64,000 nt of DNA from Oscillospiraceae bacterium (GTDB lineage Bacteria > Bacillota > Clostridia > Oscillospirales > Ruminococcaceae), in contig JAQXHC010000035.1 of NCBI GenBank assembly GCA_029007035.1, forward strand, positions 40,062 through 104,061, written 5' to 3'. Position numbers and translations under genes: made by a program. The notes beneath the pieces are model-generated. The model did not search any database and was not told the origin of the DNA. It saw only the letters and a program-made list of their open reading frames with translations. Below, one piece after another: positions 8,910-18,233 of this stretch. Within the stretch, counting starts at the first letter, position 1. Each line of letters starts with the position of its first letter.

Positions 8910-8960
8910 GATGCCGTTTCTGCACAAGCCTTTGATCAAGGCAGGCGCAGGAACGGCATC
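8910..8960 (+). terminator. Two-tier hairpin after asnB
   Basis: GATGCCGTTTCTGC (8910-8923) pairs with GCAGGAACGGCATC (8947-8960). An inner stem GCCTT/AAGGC lies inside the loop. There is no T-run, so this could be a factor-dependent terminator or an mRNA 3' stabiliser. Confidence 0.6.
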
Positions 8961-9063
8961 TGAATAAAGGCAGCCTCATATAACAGCTCTGCCAGATATC
9001 ATGTCCGACGGATTCATCTGAATTCTGTACGTATATTTTAGTTATCCCTTGCGCGGCATTTCA

Positions 9064-9594
9064 TTAAAAACCAAAAGCCATATAATCCTCGCGGCGGAAA
9101 CGATGATATGATACCATCGGTCCTTCTACGGTAAGACAGTAATAATATTCATCGGGTATTCCGTCCTCAAAATAGGCAAGGTAATCAAACTCATCATTTT
9201 CAACCTGTTCGATATGCGCCCTGTCGGAATATTTTCGGAAAATGCCGAGAATACTGTCAACAGGCTGTCTTGCGCCTACTGCCGATATAAATTCGGCAAG
9301 GAAATCTGAAATTTTTGTGTTGTCCCTGACGTACTTTCTCGCCTCGGGCGACAATGTAATACAGAAAACATCTCCCTTTGATGACAGATTTACCAAGCCA
9401 ATCTTTTGACTCAGCTCTTCACAGAATCCCTCAAGACAGCTGTTCATTTCGCTGTTTGTCATCTTCGTTCCAAGAATACCGTTCAGCGTTGAAAGGGTAT
9501 AATTCTGCGTCATTGGCGCACAGTCGAAGCCAAGCTTCGCGTGCGCCTCCTGAACTGAGTCGATTATATGTGCTTCAAGTTTTTTGAGTTCCAT
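9064..9594 (-). CDS. DUF3877-like conserved protein
   Basis: The 176-residue protein begins MELKKLEAHIIDSVQEAHAK and includes GDVFCITLSPEARKYV and a C-terminal YLAYFEDGIPDEYYYCLTVE segment. I recognise the pattern as that of DUF3877, a small soluble family of Clostridia with no known role. It has no signal peptide or membrane helix. It starts 6 bases after the stop of a tiny DUF3789-like gene and the two are very likely co-transcribed. The function is unknown. Family assignment is from memory of the pattern. Confidence 0.7.
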   Translation of the reverse strand: MELKKLEAHIIDSVQEAHAKLGFDCAPMTQNYTLSTLNGILGTKMTNSEMNSCLEGFCEELSQKIGLVNLSSKGDVFCITLSPEARKYVRDNTKISDFLAEFISAVGARQPVDSILGIFRKYSDRAHIEQVENDEFDYLAYFEDGIPDEYYYCLTVEGPMVSYHRFRREDYMAFGF

Positions 9595-9600
9595 TATGAT

Positions 9601-9705
9601 TCAGCCTCCGTTTGAATTGTCGGCTATTCTTGCTGCGCAGCACATCGCCATTGTGAATACTCCGACGGTTCCGCCGACAAAAAGTCCTATTAAAAATCCG
9701 AGCAT
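9601..9705 (-). CDS. DUF3789-like 34-residue membrane micropeptide
   Basis: This short frame encodes 34 residues: one membrane helix (MLGFLIGLFVGGTVGVFT) and then a short Ala/Arg/Asn tail. The glycine pattern in the helix is that of DUF3789, a family of about 30-residue peptides in Clostridia. AAAGGAG lies 7 bases before the ATG. The stop codon is 6 bases upstream of the DUF3877-like start, so the pair forms one unit. Its role is unknown. The family is often associated with mobile or plasmid genes, but nothing here indicates a mobile element. Confidence 0.7.
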   Translation of the reverse strand: MLGFLIGLFVGGTVGVFTMAMCCAARIADNSNGG

Positions 9706-9758
9706 AATCATTCTCCTTTCGCATTATTTCAATAATGTATTATGCCCGTTGTTTCTCA

Positions 9759-10436
9759 TTATATGCAGTCAATTCCGATTACCGAAAGCGTTTTCCCGCT
9801 CACCCTGAAATGTATATCAAACTCCGCAAACCGCATACTGTAAACTCTTTCCTCATCATTCTGATAAGACGGACGCGGGTCTTCGGCAAGGCAGGCTGTT
9901 ACGGCTTCAAGCTTTTCCTGAGGGAGCTTTTTTTCAAGTCCGTTTTCAAAAATCACATCAAGACAGTATTCCTCAAACTCCTCCGCATATCCCCCCGAAG
10001 CGCCGGCATGACAATCAGCAAAAGGCAGATATGGCTTAATATCGTAAATCGGAGTCATATCAAGCAAATCCGCTCCCGAAACGATAAGAACGCATCCTTC
10101 GTGTTCTGTCATCTCGGTGCGGACAAGCTTTACCGATGAAAGTCCGAGAGGATTCGGGCGAAACGGAGAGCGGCTCGCGAATACTCCGATCCGCTTGTTT
10201 CCGCCGAGTCTCGGCGGTCTTACGGTGGGTGACCATTCACTGCGGTGAGACTCTGAAAAATCGAAAATCAGCCACAGATGCGAAAATCCCTCTATTCCCC
10301 TGATTGCATCGGAATTGCGGTATTCGGGTAAAAAAACGATTTTCCCGACAAGTGACGGAACGCGTCCGCTTTGCCTCGGTATACCGAACTTTTCGGGAAA
10401 ATCCGTTCGTATGTATGCAATTGGTCTAATCTCCAT
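9759..10436 (-). CDS. trmO: tRNA (N6-threonylcarbamoyladenosine(37)-N6)-methyltransferase TrmO
   Basis: TrmO methylates t6A at position 37 of some threonine tRNAs using S-adenosylmethionine. The protein of about 225 residues starts MEIRPIAYIRTDFPEKFG. It shows the family signatures GIPRQSG, GFSHLWLIFDF, RPPRLGGNKRIGVFASRSPFRPNP and DIKPYLPFAD. The first ATG (10442) is only three bases after AAAGG. The second ATG at 10436 has better spacing and is used here. It is near but not clearly in an operon with the DUF3789 gene downstream. TsaD, needed to make t6A, is encoded at 60830 in the same window. Confidence 0.93.
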   Translation of the reverse strand: MEIRPIAYIRTDFPEKFGIPRQSGRVPSLVGKIVFLPEYRNSDAIRGIEGFSHLWLIFDFSESHRSEWSPTVRPPRLGGNKRIGVFASRSPFRPNPLGLSSVKLVRTEMTEHEGCVLIVSGADLLDMTPIYDIKPYLPFADCHAGASGGYAEEFEEYCLDVIFENGLEKKLPQEKLEAVTACLAEDPRPSYQNDEERVYSMRFAEFDIHFRVSGKTLSVIGIDCI

Positions 10437-10456
10437 ATTCATATACCTTTACGAAA

Positions 10457-12673
10457 TCAGTATTTGTTGAGATCGCGATACTCCGACGGGGACATATTTT
10501 CCGAACTCCGGAAGCGTCTGACGAAATAGTTATATGTAGAATATCCGCATTCCCTCGAAATATCCGTAATCGTCATATCCGTACCGGCAAGGAGCTTTTT
10601 TGCCTTTTCGATACGGAAATATATCAGCTCCTCTATAATGCTGCGATTGAAATAATGCTTGTAAATTTTTTGCAGATAACTCTTGCTGATATAGAGCTCA
10701 TCGGCAATTTCACTGACTTTCCACTCTTTTTCGGGATTTTTCATAAGGCTGCTTCTAAGACGGCAGATCTTTTCAAACTGTGGATTAACTCCCGTGTCCT
10801 CATGGGAATAAGAAAGCTTGCTGCTGACGGCTGCTTTGTGCATAAGCTCATAAATATCGCCGAATTCCGATTTTTCGCCGCTGTATACCCCGATTGAAAA
10901 CATCGTTCCGAAGCTGCTTCCCCGATTGATAACACTGCTTTCAAGCCGCTGCCGGATAAAGTAAAACAGTTCTTCTCCGCGCTCTCTGCAGTCGGAGAGT
11001 ATCCCGAAGCAGGCAGGCGTGACCGTTCCGCATATCTCACCGGGATTCAATGCCGATCTGAGGATTTCCGAAAAGCCGCGGATAATCTCCTCCGCCTCAG
11101 CTCTGCCGCTGCGGTAATACCGGCTTTTCAGCTCAGACAGCTCGATGTGAATATATGATACTGTTTCTTCTTCGGATTTTTCTGAAAGACGGCTCTCGCA
11201 GGCAGAGATAAATCCGTTTTTATTCAGCAGACCCGTAAGAGAATCGCGGACTGCGGCATTCTCAAACCGTCTCAGTTTCGTCTTTGCCTGATACCTCAGC
11301 ATAACACCGCGCAGAGCGACTTCAATATGCTTAATCCACTGAAGATAAATACTGCTGAACGTAATGGGCGATTTTCCGAACGAGAGCGCACAAAAACCGA
11401 ACACGTCATTTTGATAGCTGAGCGTGGATAAATAAAATGCCATCGGCTGCTTTTTATCTGAACGGAGTTTATCGAGAACTTCATCCGAGGTAATGAAAGA
11501 CTGGCTGCACGGATAGCGATGAATCGCCGATTTATCGAGAACCGCCCTGACAGGACTGTTTAAACCGAAATTTAAAACAGAGCTTTTTTCGTTCCGAAGC
11601 GCATTTTCAAAAGCCTGTGTCAGAAAAATCGTAAACCGGTTCATTTTATAAATCATATAGGTATAGTTATCGATAACATTCATAAGCTCGCCGAGAGTTT
11701 CGGCACTTGTAAGCTCAATCAGACTGTCACCGGTTGAAAGGACATAGCTTACTTCCTCATCAATTTTATTCCGGCGCTGAATGCTGTGAACAAGCCTTGT
11801 ATTTTCGTTGCAGCCACAGCTTCTGCCGATGCGCAGACCGCCCTCCTCGGCGGTGATCCGATTGCAGATCCTGCCCGTAATTATCCTGTAAAGACGGCGC
11901 AGCGCCTCAGCTCCGAGCTGGTAGTTCGGCCGTCGGAAGCTGGTAATCGACGGATTCGTGCGGTAACCGTCCATTGATGCATCGTATCCGGTAACGGCAA
12001 TATCCTCGGGAACGCGAATACCTCCCGTAATCAGTCTGTCGGTAAGAGCAGATGCCATAATATCGTTGCCGCAGGCAATTGCATCAGGCATATCAAGCTC
12101 TCCGTGAAGAATTTTCTCGGCGATTTCTGCGGCATAATTTTTCCAGAAATCACCATAGAAATAATAGTTTTTATCATAATAAAGCTTATGCTTCTTCATT
12201 GAGCAGAAATACCCCGAAAGCCGCTCCTCGGAGCACTCCTGCCCTTTCGGACCAGTAATACAGTAGATTTTTCTGCAGCCGTGAACGTCAATCAGATGAT
12301 CTACGATTTTTTCAAATGCTGTGCAGTCGTCAGCCGATATTGTGTCAAACTTTTTGTGGTATTCATAGTCGAGAAGCATCACAGGCTTTCCGGAGCGAAT
12401 GCACAGGCTGTCTATCATATTTTTGATCTCATCACTTAAAAAGGAATTTCTGTTATATATAAAGCCGTCGAACTTGTCCGAAAGAATAAAGTCCAGCACA
12501 GCAGCTTCTGCTTCGCTGTATCTGGTTGTGTTGTAAAAATTACTGAGCGGAGCAATAACCGCAACATCACAGGAGGACCTGAACGCTTGTGATATGATTC
12601 CGTTCATGATGTCGCGCTGAAAATCAACAAAGCAATCGGTTGTAATCACGCCTATAAGCAGTTTGTCAGCCAC
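10457..12673 (-). CDS. AraC-family regulator with LacI-type sensor and degenerate GGDEF domain
   Basis: The 738-residue fusion has three parts. Residues ~1-290 resemble the sugar-binding core of LacI-family repressors (KLLIGVITTDCFVDFQRDIM; AIACGNDIMASALTDRL; DIAVTGYDASMDG) but lack a LacI HTH. A middle region (~490-620) opens with the GGDEF-domain entry motif RDSLTGLLNKNGF, yet the active-site loop reads FGILSD, so cyclase activity is not expected. The last ~100 residues are an AraC HTH pair (WKVSEIADELYISKSYLQKIYKHYF; ITDISRECGYSTYNYFVRRFR). The GTG at 12673 has AAAGGAG 8 bases upstream. A multi-PAS kinase gene lies immediately upstream on the same strand. Probably a ligand-responsive activator of sugar-utilisation genes (inference). 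Confidence 0.88.
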   Translation of the reverse strand: MADKLLIGVITTDCFVDFQRDIMNGIISQAFRSSCDVAVIAPLSNFYNTTRYSEAEAAVLDFILSDKFDGFIYNRNSFLSDEIKNMIDSLCIRSGKPVMLLDYEYHKKFDTISADDCTAFEKIVDHLIDVHGCRKIYCITGPKGQECSEERLSGYFCSMKKHKLYYDKNYYFYGDFWKNYAAEIAEKILHGELDMPDAIACGNDIMASALTDRLITGGIRVPEDIAVTGYDASMDGYRTNPSITSFRRPNYQLGAEALRRLYRIITGRICNRITAEEGGLRIGRSCGCNENTRLVHSIQRRNKIDEEVSYVLSTGDSLIELTSAETLGELMNVIDNYTYMIYKMNRFTIFLTQAFENALRNEKSSVLNFGLNSPVRAVLDKSAIHRYPCSQSFITSDEVLDKLRSDKKQPMAFYLSTLSYQNDVFGFCALSFGKSPITFSSIYLQWIKHIEVALRGVMLRYQAKTKLRRFENAAVRDSLTGLLNKNGFISACESRLSEKSEEETVSYIHIELSELKSRYYRSGRAEAEEIIRGFSEILRSALNPGEICGTVTPACFGILSDCRERGEELFYFIRQRLESSVINRGSSFGTMFSIGVYSGEKSEFGDIYELMHKAAVSSKLSYSHEDTGVNPQFEKICRLRSSLMKNPEKEWKVSEIADELYISKSYLQKIYKHYFNRSIIEELIYFRIEKAKKLLAGTDMTITDISRECGYSTYNYFVRRFRSSENMSPSEYRDLNKY

Positions 12674-12742
12674 AGCAGATACTCCTTTCACGATTATTAT
12701 ATGAAATACCGCATAAATATTATCGTGCATACTGTATATAAT

Positions 12743-12771
12743 ATTGTATCATAAATCAGGACAGATTACAA
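12743..12771 (-). promoter_or_regulatory. Promoter of AraC fusion regulator
   Basis: Minus-strand TTGTAA (12766-12771) and TACAAT (12743-12748) are 17 bases apart. They give a leader of about 60 bases before the GTG at 12673. This implies transcription separate from the upstream kinase gene. Confidence 0.65.
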
Positions 12772-12831
12772 TACTATTGTGCATATTTATTTTTAGTATT
12801 CGGACTATGTTTTTTATCCGGCATCCATAAA

Positions 12832-12867
12832 AAGTTTTGCCTGAGAAGCCGGCAAGCTCCCCAGGCA
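12832..12867 (-). terminator. Probable terminator of kinase gene
   Basis: The 12-base arms TGCCTGGGGAGC and GCTTCTCAGGCA pair imperfectly around a short loop and are followed on the minus strand by AAAACTTTTT. It separates the kinase gene from the regulator promoter. The remaining sequence from 12868 to 12981 shows nothing I can assign. Confidence 0.55.
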
Positions 12868-12981
12868 TTTCTGTGATTATGTGATCAAGGCAAAGCATCT
12901 TCTGGCATAAGCATCAAAAGCTGCTTTTATAATATGTCTTTATAGACCGCATCCTTACGGAGCAACTTTCTGCCGGCTGTA

Positions 12982-15774
12982 TCATTCCGGTTCGGTGTCG
13001 TCCTGAATTCTCAGAGTCATCGAAACGATGAACCTTGTTCCTTCACCGGGCTTGCTTTCAACAATAATATCGCCGTTCATCATGCTGACAAGGTTGTTGG
13101 TTATCGTCATTCCGAGACCCGCGCCCTGAACAGGACTCACGCGGCTGTCGTTGGCTTTTGCAAAAGGCTCGAAGATATGCCCGATAAACTCCTCGTCCAT
13201 ACCGATTCCGTTATCCTCAAAGACAAACCGGAAACTTCCGACACGCGGATTTGCAGTCTTTTTTTCGTAAATGTATATGTCAATATTTCCGCCGGGCGGT
13301 GTATATTGTATGGAATTGCTCACAAGATTCACGAATATCTGCCGTATTCTCAGTTCGTCACCGATCAGCTTTTCGTGAGCAACGCTGTCAAAATGAACAT
13401 TAAGACACTGGCGCTTCTCATCTGCCCGGGGACGCATCATTAAAATAAAGTTGTCAATCATATCAGAAAGATCAAACGCGTGCTCGTTGAGATCACTTTT
13501 AGCTGATTCGATTTTCGACATATCAAGAATCTCATTAATCAGAGAAAGCATTTGCTGCGATGAAGTGTTGATTTTATTAAGACAGTCAGCTACCTTTTCC
13601 TTTTCGTCGATATTAGCTCCGGCAGCGGCAGCCATGTCGATAATAGAATTCATGGGGATACGAATATCATGGCTGATTCTTGAAAGGAAGTCAGATTTTG
13701 CCGAATTTGCATGAGCCGCAGCTTTATAGGCTTCGGCAAGAGCCTGTTTGGTCTGAGTTTCTTTTCTTCGGCTTTCGGTTATGTCGGTACCGATAATGAA
13801 TGCCATTATATGCGAATCCCTGCTCCGTTCGGAAAGCAGGCAGGTTATACGAATGGTTTTATCAAGTGCTTCATGATAATATTCAACCTCTGCACTCGCC
13901 CTGCCATTAGCAAAACCGGAGAGAAGAGAACTTCGGCTGATAACCTTTTCCATGCTCTCGACGGTAAATTTCGGATTTTGTTCTTTATGCCAGCAGTATA
14001 TAAGTTCACTGAACGATGTAAAGCTTTTTATGTCAACAAATCCGAGAGAACGATATTTAGGCTGTACTATATCGTCCGGGATAATCTGATCAATAGTCAG
14101 ATCGACGGAAAATGCGTAAAGGCAATTGCTGAGCAATGCGTCACGATACTGCTTTCTCTCGTCCTTGAGAACGGCGCTCAGGCGCGACTGTTCGGTAATA
14201 TCCTGCATTGTGCTGAGGATACAGCGGCTTTTATCCGCAAATTCAACCATAATGGAATTTGTCTGTATTTTGAGTATCTTACCGTTTCTGTGACATATCC
14301 GGAATTCATAGACATATCTGTCACCGGGTTTCCTGATATTTGAAGCGATCCTGGAAAAATATCCGCTGTGTTCAGGAATCGTACCGTTACGCAAAAGCTC
14401 GTCCATATCGAAATCATCATTTGAAGCAATTTCGTCACAGTCGAAAATGCGCTTCGCTTCCTTATTGAATGTGATAATCCGTCTGTTCGGAAGACGGTAG
14501 ACAAGGATTCCGCAGCTGAGTGAATTGACGATAAGATCAAGCATGAGGAGAGTATCCTGAAGCTCAATGTTTCGCTGTTCAAGTTCGGTAACATCATGAT
14601 ACAGGCTGTATATGAACGCCTCTCCGTCCTCATTGACAATGCGCATTCCGCTGTCAACGATCCATCTGATGCTGCCGTCACTGCACATAACACGATATTT
14701 TACGGAATAGGAGTCTCCCGACGACAGGCTTTCGTCAACCTGACGCATGACCTCGTCAAGGTCAGGGGGATATATGGTGTTAACGGCTTTGCCGCCGGTC
14801 CACTGCAGAAATTCTTCAACGGAATAGCCGAAAAGACCCGCTGCAGATTCGCCGACAAATGTGTATGTATATTCCTCATCGTCATGACTGATCTTGAAAC
14901 CGCCCGAAATGCCATTCAGGATAGTTTTCATCTGTATATTCATGTCGGTATTTATTTTAAGATACTTGTCAGAGAGCTTCTTTTCAAGAGCCTTTTCCTC
15001 AGGAATATTCTTGACATACCACATAACTCTCTCATTGCCCTCTGCATAATCGGGCATAGGGATAAGCTCGGTGCGCACCCAATGAGGGACTCCGCTTTCA
15101 TATCGCTGATATGTCACGCTAACGTGTTTAAGCCCCGAATCGAACAGCTTTTTCATTTTATCGGGCTGCATCACACCGGAGAATTTTTCTCTGTACTGTT
15201 TAAGGACATATCTGTTTGTAAAATCAGCAATCGCGCTCCGATAATCCTCGTAAAAGGACTTTGCCTCGTCCTTTTCGGCATCGGCGATCGAGACGGTCTG
15301 CATGGAATTGCTGCAAAGGCTGATACAGGCGATTCGATAATAATTCTCACGCATAAGGTTATGCGAGATTTCCAGCAGTTCATTTTCGCCTTTTTTCTTT
15401 GTTGAAAGAGGCTCAACGATTCCTATTGCACTGAGCACGCTGCCGTCATCGCCGCGTCCAACGGATGTCAGGGTAATATTGAAGCTATGGCATCCCGAAA
15501 TCTCGGCAATTTCGGCGCTCGCCGACTCCTCTCCGCTGTGGATTTTTTCAAACAGCGCACAAAAATTCTCTCTGTCTGCCGGGAAAACCATTTTTTCCGC
15601 AAATGAATCCGGCATATTATCATAAGTTTTATCACAGCCGACGGCATTGCAAAATTTTTCTGAGTTAATTGCCGTTCTGTTTCTGACATCATAATCAAAC
15701 CAGTATACCCGTGTATTTTCAAGCACTTTTTGCATATATTTTCTGTTGCTGTTCATTTCATTTTCAATATTCAT
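12982..15774 (-). CDS. Soluble multi-PAS sensor histidine kinase
   Basis: The 930-residue protein has no membrane segment or signal peptide, so it is predicted to be cytosolic. It carries several PAS/PAC modules. One has YTFVGESAAGLFGYSVEEFL with YRVMCSDGSIRWIVDSG, and another follows near residue 410. The kinase core starts with the H-box FLSRISHDIRIPMNSI (His ~702). N-box IFVNLVSNSIQYT, G1 EDNGIGMDEEFIGHIFEPF and G2 GAGLGMTITNNLV follow. No receiver domain is present and no response regulator is adjacent, so its phosphotransfer partner is not in view. The start follows AGAGGGGG. It may act with the AraC fusion regulator downstream (inference). Confidence 0.92.
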   Translation of the reverse strand: MNIENEMNSNRKYMQKVLENTRVYWFDYDVRNRTAINSEKFCNAVGCDKTYDNMPDSFAEKMVFPADRENFCALFEKIHSGEESASAEIAEISGCHSFNITLTSVGRGDDGSVLSAIGIVEPLSTKKKGENELLEISHNLMRENYYRIACISLCSNSMQTVSIADAEKDEAKSFYEDYRSAIADFTNRYVLKQYREKFSGVMQPDKMKKLFDSGLKHVSVTYQRYESGVPHWVRTELIPMPDYAEGNERVMWYVKNIPEEKALEKKLSDKYLKINTDMNIQMKTILNGISGGFKISHDDEEYTYTFVGESAAGLFGYSVEEFLQWTGGKAVNTIYPPDLDEVMRQVDESLSSGDSYSVKYRVMCSDGSIRWIVDSGMRIVNEDGEAFIYSLYHDVTELEQRNIELQDTLLMLDLIVNSLSCGILVYRLPNRRIITFNKEAKRIFDCDEIASNDDFDMDELLRNGTIPEHSGYFSRIASNIRKPGDRYVYEFRICHRNGKILKIQTNSIMVEFADKSRCILSTMQDITEQSRLSAVLKDERKQYRDALLSNCLYAFSVDLTIDQIIPDDIVQPKYRSLGFVDIKSFTSFSELIYCWHKEQNPKFTVESMEKVISRSSLLSGFANGRASAEVEYYHEALDKTIRITCLLSERSRDSHIMAFIIGTDITESRRKETQTKQALAEAYKAAAHANSAKSDFLSRISHDIRIPMNSIIDMAAAAGANIDEKEKVADCLNKINTSSQQMLSLINEILDMSKIESAKSDLNEHAFDLSDMIDNFILMMRPRADEKRQCLNVHFDSVAHEKLIGDELRIRQIFVNLVSNSIQYTPPGGNIDIYIYEKKTANPRVGSFRFVFEDNGIGMDEEFIGHIFEPFAKANDSRVSPVQGAGLGMTITNNLVSMMNGDIIVESKPGEGTRFIVSMTLRIQDDTEPE

Positions 15775-15819
15775 AGTTTTCCCCCTCTTCCATTCACCAA
15801 GACGGTTTTATTCATAGTA

Positions 15820-15848
15820 ATTATAGCATCATTCACTAAATTCGTCAA
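15820..15848 (-). promoter_or_regulatory. Promoter of histidine kinase gene
   Basis: Minus-strand TTGACG (15843-15848), 17-base spacer and TATAAT (15820-15825). It is divergent from the tex promoter, the two -35 hexamers being about 45 bases apart. Confidence 0.75.
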
Positions 15849-15892
15849 CAGTTTTTATTTAAATTTAAGCGAAAAGTCGTTTTTCTCCAGAC

Positions 15893-15921
15893 TTGATTTA
15901 AAATGTAAAATATGGTATAAT
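15893..15921 (+). promoter_or_regulatory. Promoter of tex
   Basis: TTGATT (15893-15898), 17-base spacer and TATAAT (15916-15921), 50 bases before the tex ATG. A GAAAGGAAAG ribosome site precedes the start. Confidence 0.78.
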
Positions 15922-15971
15922 CGGAGTATGATTTGATTTATCGCCTTAGGGCAATCTGAAAGGAAAGAAAA

Positions 15972-18233
15972 ATGGATATTAACAGGACACTCGCACAGGA
16001 ATTCGGACTAAGACAGGAACAGGTCGATAATACAGTCGCTCTCATCGACGACGACAAGACAATTCCCTTTATCGCCCGTTACCGTAAGGAGCTTACGGGT
16101 TCTCTCGATGACCAGATTCTTCGTGAACTTTACGACAGACTTATGTATCTGCGGAATCTTGAAAAACGCAAGGCTGAGATAACCGCGGCGATTACCGAAC
16201 AGGAGAAAATGACTCCCGAGCTTGAGGCGGCTATCAGCGCAGCGAAAACTCTCGTGGAGGCCGAAGATATTTACCGTCCGTTCAAGCCGAAAAGACGTAC
16301 ACGCGCAGGTATTGCACGCGAAAACGGACTTGAACCGTTTGCAGAGCTTATTTCCGCTCAGAACGAATCAACAGTTCCCGAAGCGGAAGCTGAAGCGTAC
16401 ATCAATGAAAAGGTCACAGATGTTCAGAGCGCGATTCAGGGAGCCATGGACATTATCGCCGAAGATATCTCCGACAATGCCGAAATCCGCAGAAAGCTCC
16501 GTGAGCTTTCATTCAAAAGCGGCAAGCTCGTATCAAAAGCTGCCGATGAAACCGCTGAGAGCGTTTACACCAACTATTACGACTACTCCGAGCCTGTGGA
16601 AAAGATTGCTCATCATCGTATACTCGCCCTTGACAGAGGCGAAAAGGAGGGTTTCCTCAAGGTTTCCCTCGAACTTGATGAAACGAGTGCAGCAGGACTT
16701 ATCATAAAAAAATATATGATTAACACATCGCCCTGTGCTGAGATCGTCAGGGCAGCTGCGGAGGACAGTTACAAACGTCTGATTTTCCCCTCAATCGAAA
16801 GGGAAGTCCGTTCAGAGCTTTCGGCCAACGCAGCAGAACAGGCTATCAAGGTATTTGCGGCTAATCTGCGCCAGATGCTTTTACAGTCTCCGCTCAAAAA
16901 CAGTGTAATTCTCGGACTTGATCCGGCATACAGAACTGGCTGTAAAATCGCCGTAATCGATGCAACCGGAAAAGTTCTCGATACTACAGTAATTTATCCG
17001 ACTCCGCCTCAGAATAAGACCGAGGATGCAAAGCGCAAGCTAAAAGCTCTCATCACAAAGTACGGCGTTACCACAATTTCAATCGGAAACGGCACGGCTT
17101 CCCGTGAAAGCGAAGCATTCGTTGCAGAGCTTATAAGAGAGATTCCCGAAAAGGTCAGCTATATGGTCGTAAGTGAAGCCGGTGCGTCGGTTTATTCTGC
17201 CTCAAAGCTTGCGGCAGAGGAATTCCCCGAATACGATGTTTCGCTCAGAAGCGCGGTTTCCATTGCGCGCCGACTGCAGGATCCCCTTGCGGAGCTTGTA
17301 AAAATCGACCCGAAGGCTATCGGAGTCGGTCAGTATCAGCATGATATGCCGCAGAACCGTATGAATGAAGCTCTCTCCGGAGTTGTTGAGGACTGTGTAA
17401 ACTCCGTCGGCGTCGACCTTAACACCGCTTCACATTCGCTTCTGTCATATATTTCAGGAATCAATGCGTCCGTCGCCAAGAATATCGTTGCCTACCGCGA
17501 GGAAAACGGCAGATTCACTGACAGAAAACAGCTGCTCAAAGTCTCAAAGCTTGGCAAAAAGGCATACGAGCAGTGTGCAGGCTTTCTGAGAGTCCGCGAC
17601 GGAAAAAATCCCCTCGATAACACTGCCGTTCATCCCGAAAGCTACGAAGCTGCATCGGCTCTGCTCAGCGAGTGCGGATTCACCCTTGCTGACATTTCCG
17701 GCGGCGGAGCTAAAGGAATTTCCGAAAAAGCCGGTGAAATCGGCATAAATAAAATCAGCGAGTCTCTCGGAATCGGCATTCCCACACTCAATGATATTAT
17801 CGGCGAGCTTGGAAAGCCCGGACGGGACCTCCGTGACGAGCTTCCCCCTCCGCTCCTCAGAAGCGGCGACGTTATGGAAATAAAAGATCTTAAACCCGGA
17901 ATGGAGCTTGTCGGAACTGTAAGAAATGTCATTGATTTCGGTGTATTCGTTGATATCGGAGTTCACGAGGACGGACTTGTTCATATTTCGCAGATCTGCA
18001 ACCGCTTCATTAAACACCCTCTTGAAGCCGTAAAGGTCGGCGAAGTTGTAAAGGTAAGAGTACTCGACGTTGATGTGAAGAAAAACAGGATCTCTCTCAC
18101 CATGCGTCTTGACGATGAGCAGGAGAAGAAATCCACGCAGCCGTCTCCGCGCAGAAAGCCTGAAAACCGCCGTCCGAAGGGTGCGGACATCACTCAAATC
18201 AAAAACAGCAGCTTCCGCATCAAACAGAAGTGA
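15972..18233 (+). CDS. tex: Tex-family RNA-binding transcription accessory protein
   Basis: Tex proteins bind nucleic acids and influence transcription and RNA turnover. The 753-residue protein follows the family layout: an N-terminal helical domain (TIPFIARYRKELTGSLDDQ), a YqgF-like nuclease fold (ILGLDPAYRTGCKIAVID), a helix-hairpin-helix region (GVDLNTASHSLLSYISGI; KNIVAYREENGRF), and a C-terminal S1 domain (~650-720; GTVRNVIDFGVFVDIGVHED). A short basic tail follows. Length and domain order match the family. The stop overlaps the GTG of the next gene, so translation is coupled. Confidence 0.95.
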   Translation: MDINRTLAQEFGLRQEQVDNTVALIDDDKTIPFIARYRKELTGSLDDQILRELYDRLMYLRNLEKRKAEITAAITEQEKMTPELEAAISAAKTLVEAEDIYRPFKPKRRTRAGIARENGLEPFAELISAQNESTVPEAEAEAYINEKVTDVQSAIQGAMDIIAEDISDNAEIRRKLRELSFKSGKLVSKAADETAESVYTNYYDYSEPVEKIAHHRILALDRGEKEGFLKVSLELDETSAAGLIIKKYMINTSPCAEIVRAAAEDSYKRLIFPSIEREVRSELSANAAEQAIKVFAANLRQMLLQSPLKNSVILGLDPAYRTGCKIAVIDATGKVLDTTVIYPTPPQNKTEDAKRKLKALITKYGVTTISIGNGTASRESEAFVAELIREIPEKVSYMVVSEAGASVYSASKLAAEEFPEYDVSLRSAVSIARRLQDPLAELVKIDPKAIGVGQYQHDMPQNRMNEALSGVVEDCVNSVGVDLNTASHSLLSYISGINASVAKNIVAYREENGRFTDRKQLLKVSKLGKKAYEQCAGFLRVRDGKNPLDNTAVHPESYEAASALLSECGFTLADISGGGAKGISEKAGEIGINKISESLGIGIPTLNDIIGELGKPGRDLRDELPPPLLRSGDVMEIKDLKPGMELVGTVRNVIDFGVFVDIGVHEDGLVHISQICNRFIKHPLEAVKVGEVVKVRVLDVDVKKNRISLTMRLDDEQEKKSTQPSPRRKPENRRPKGADITQIKNSSFRIKQK

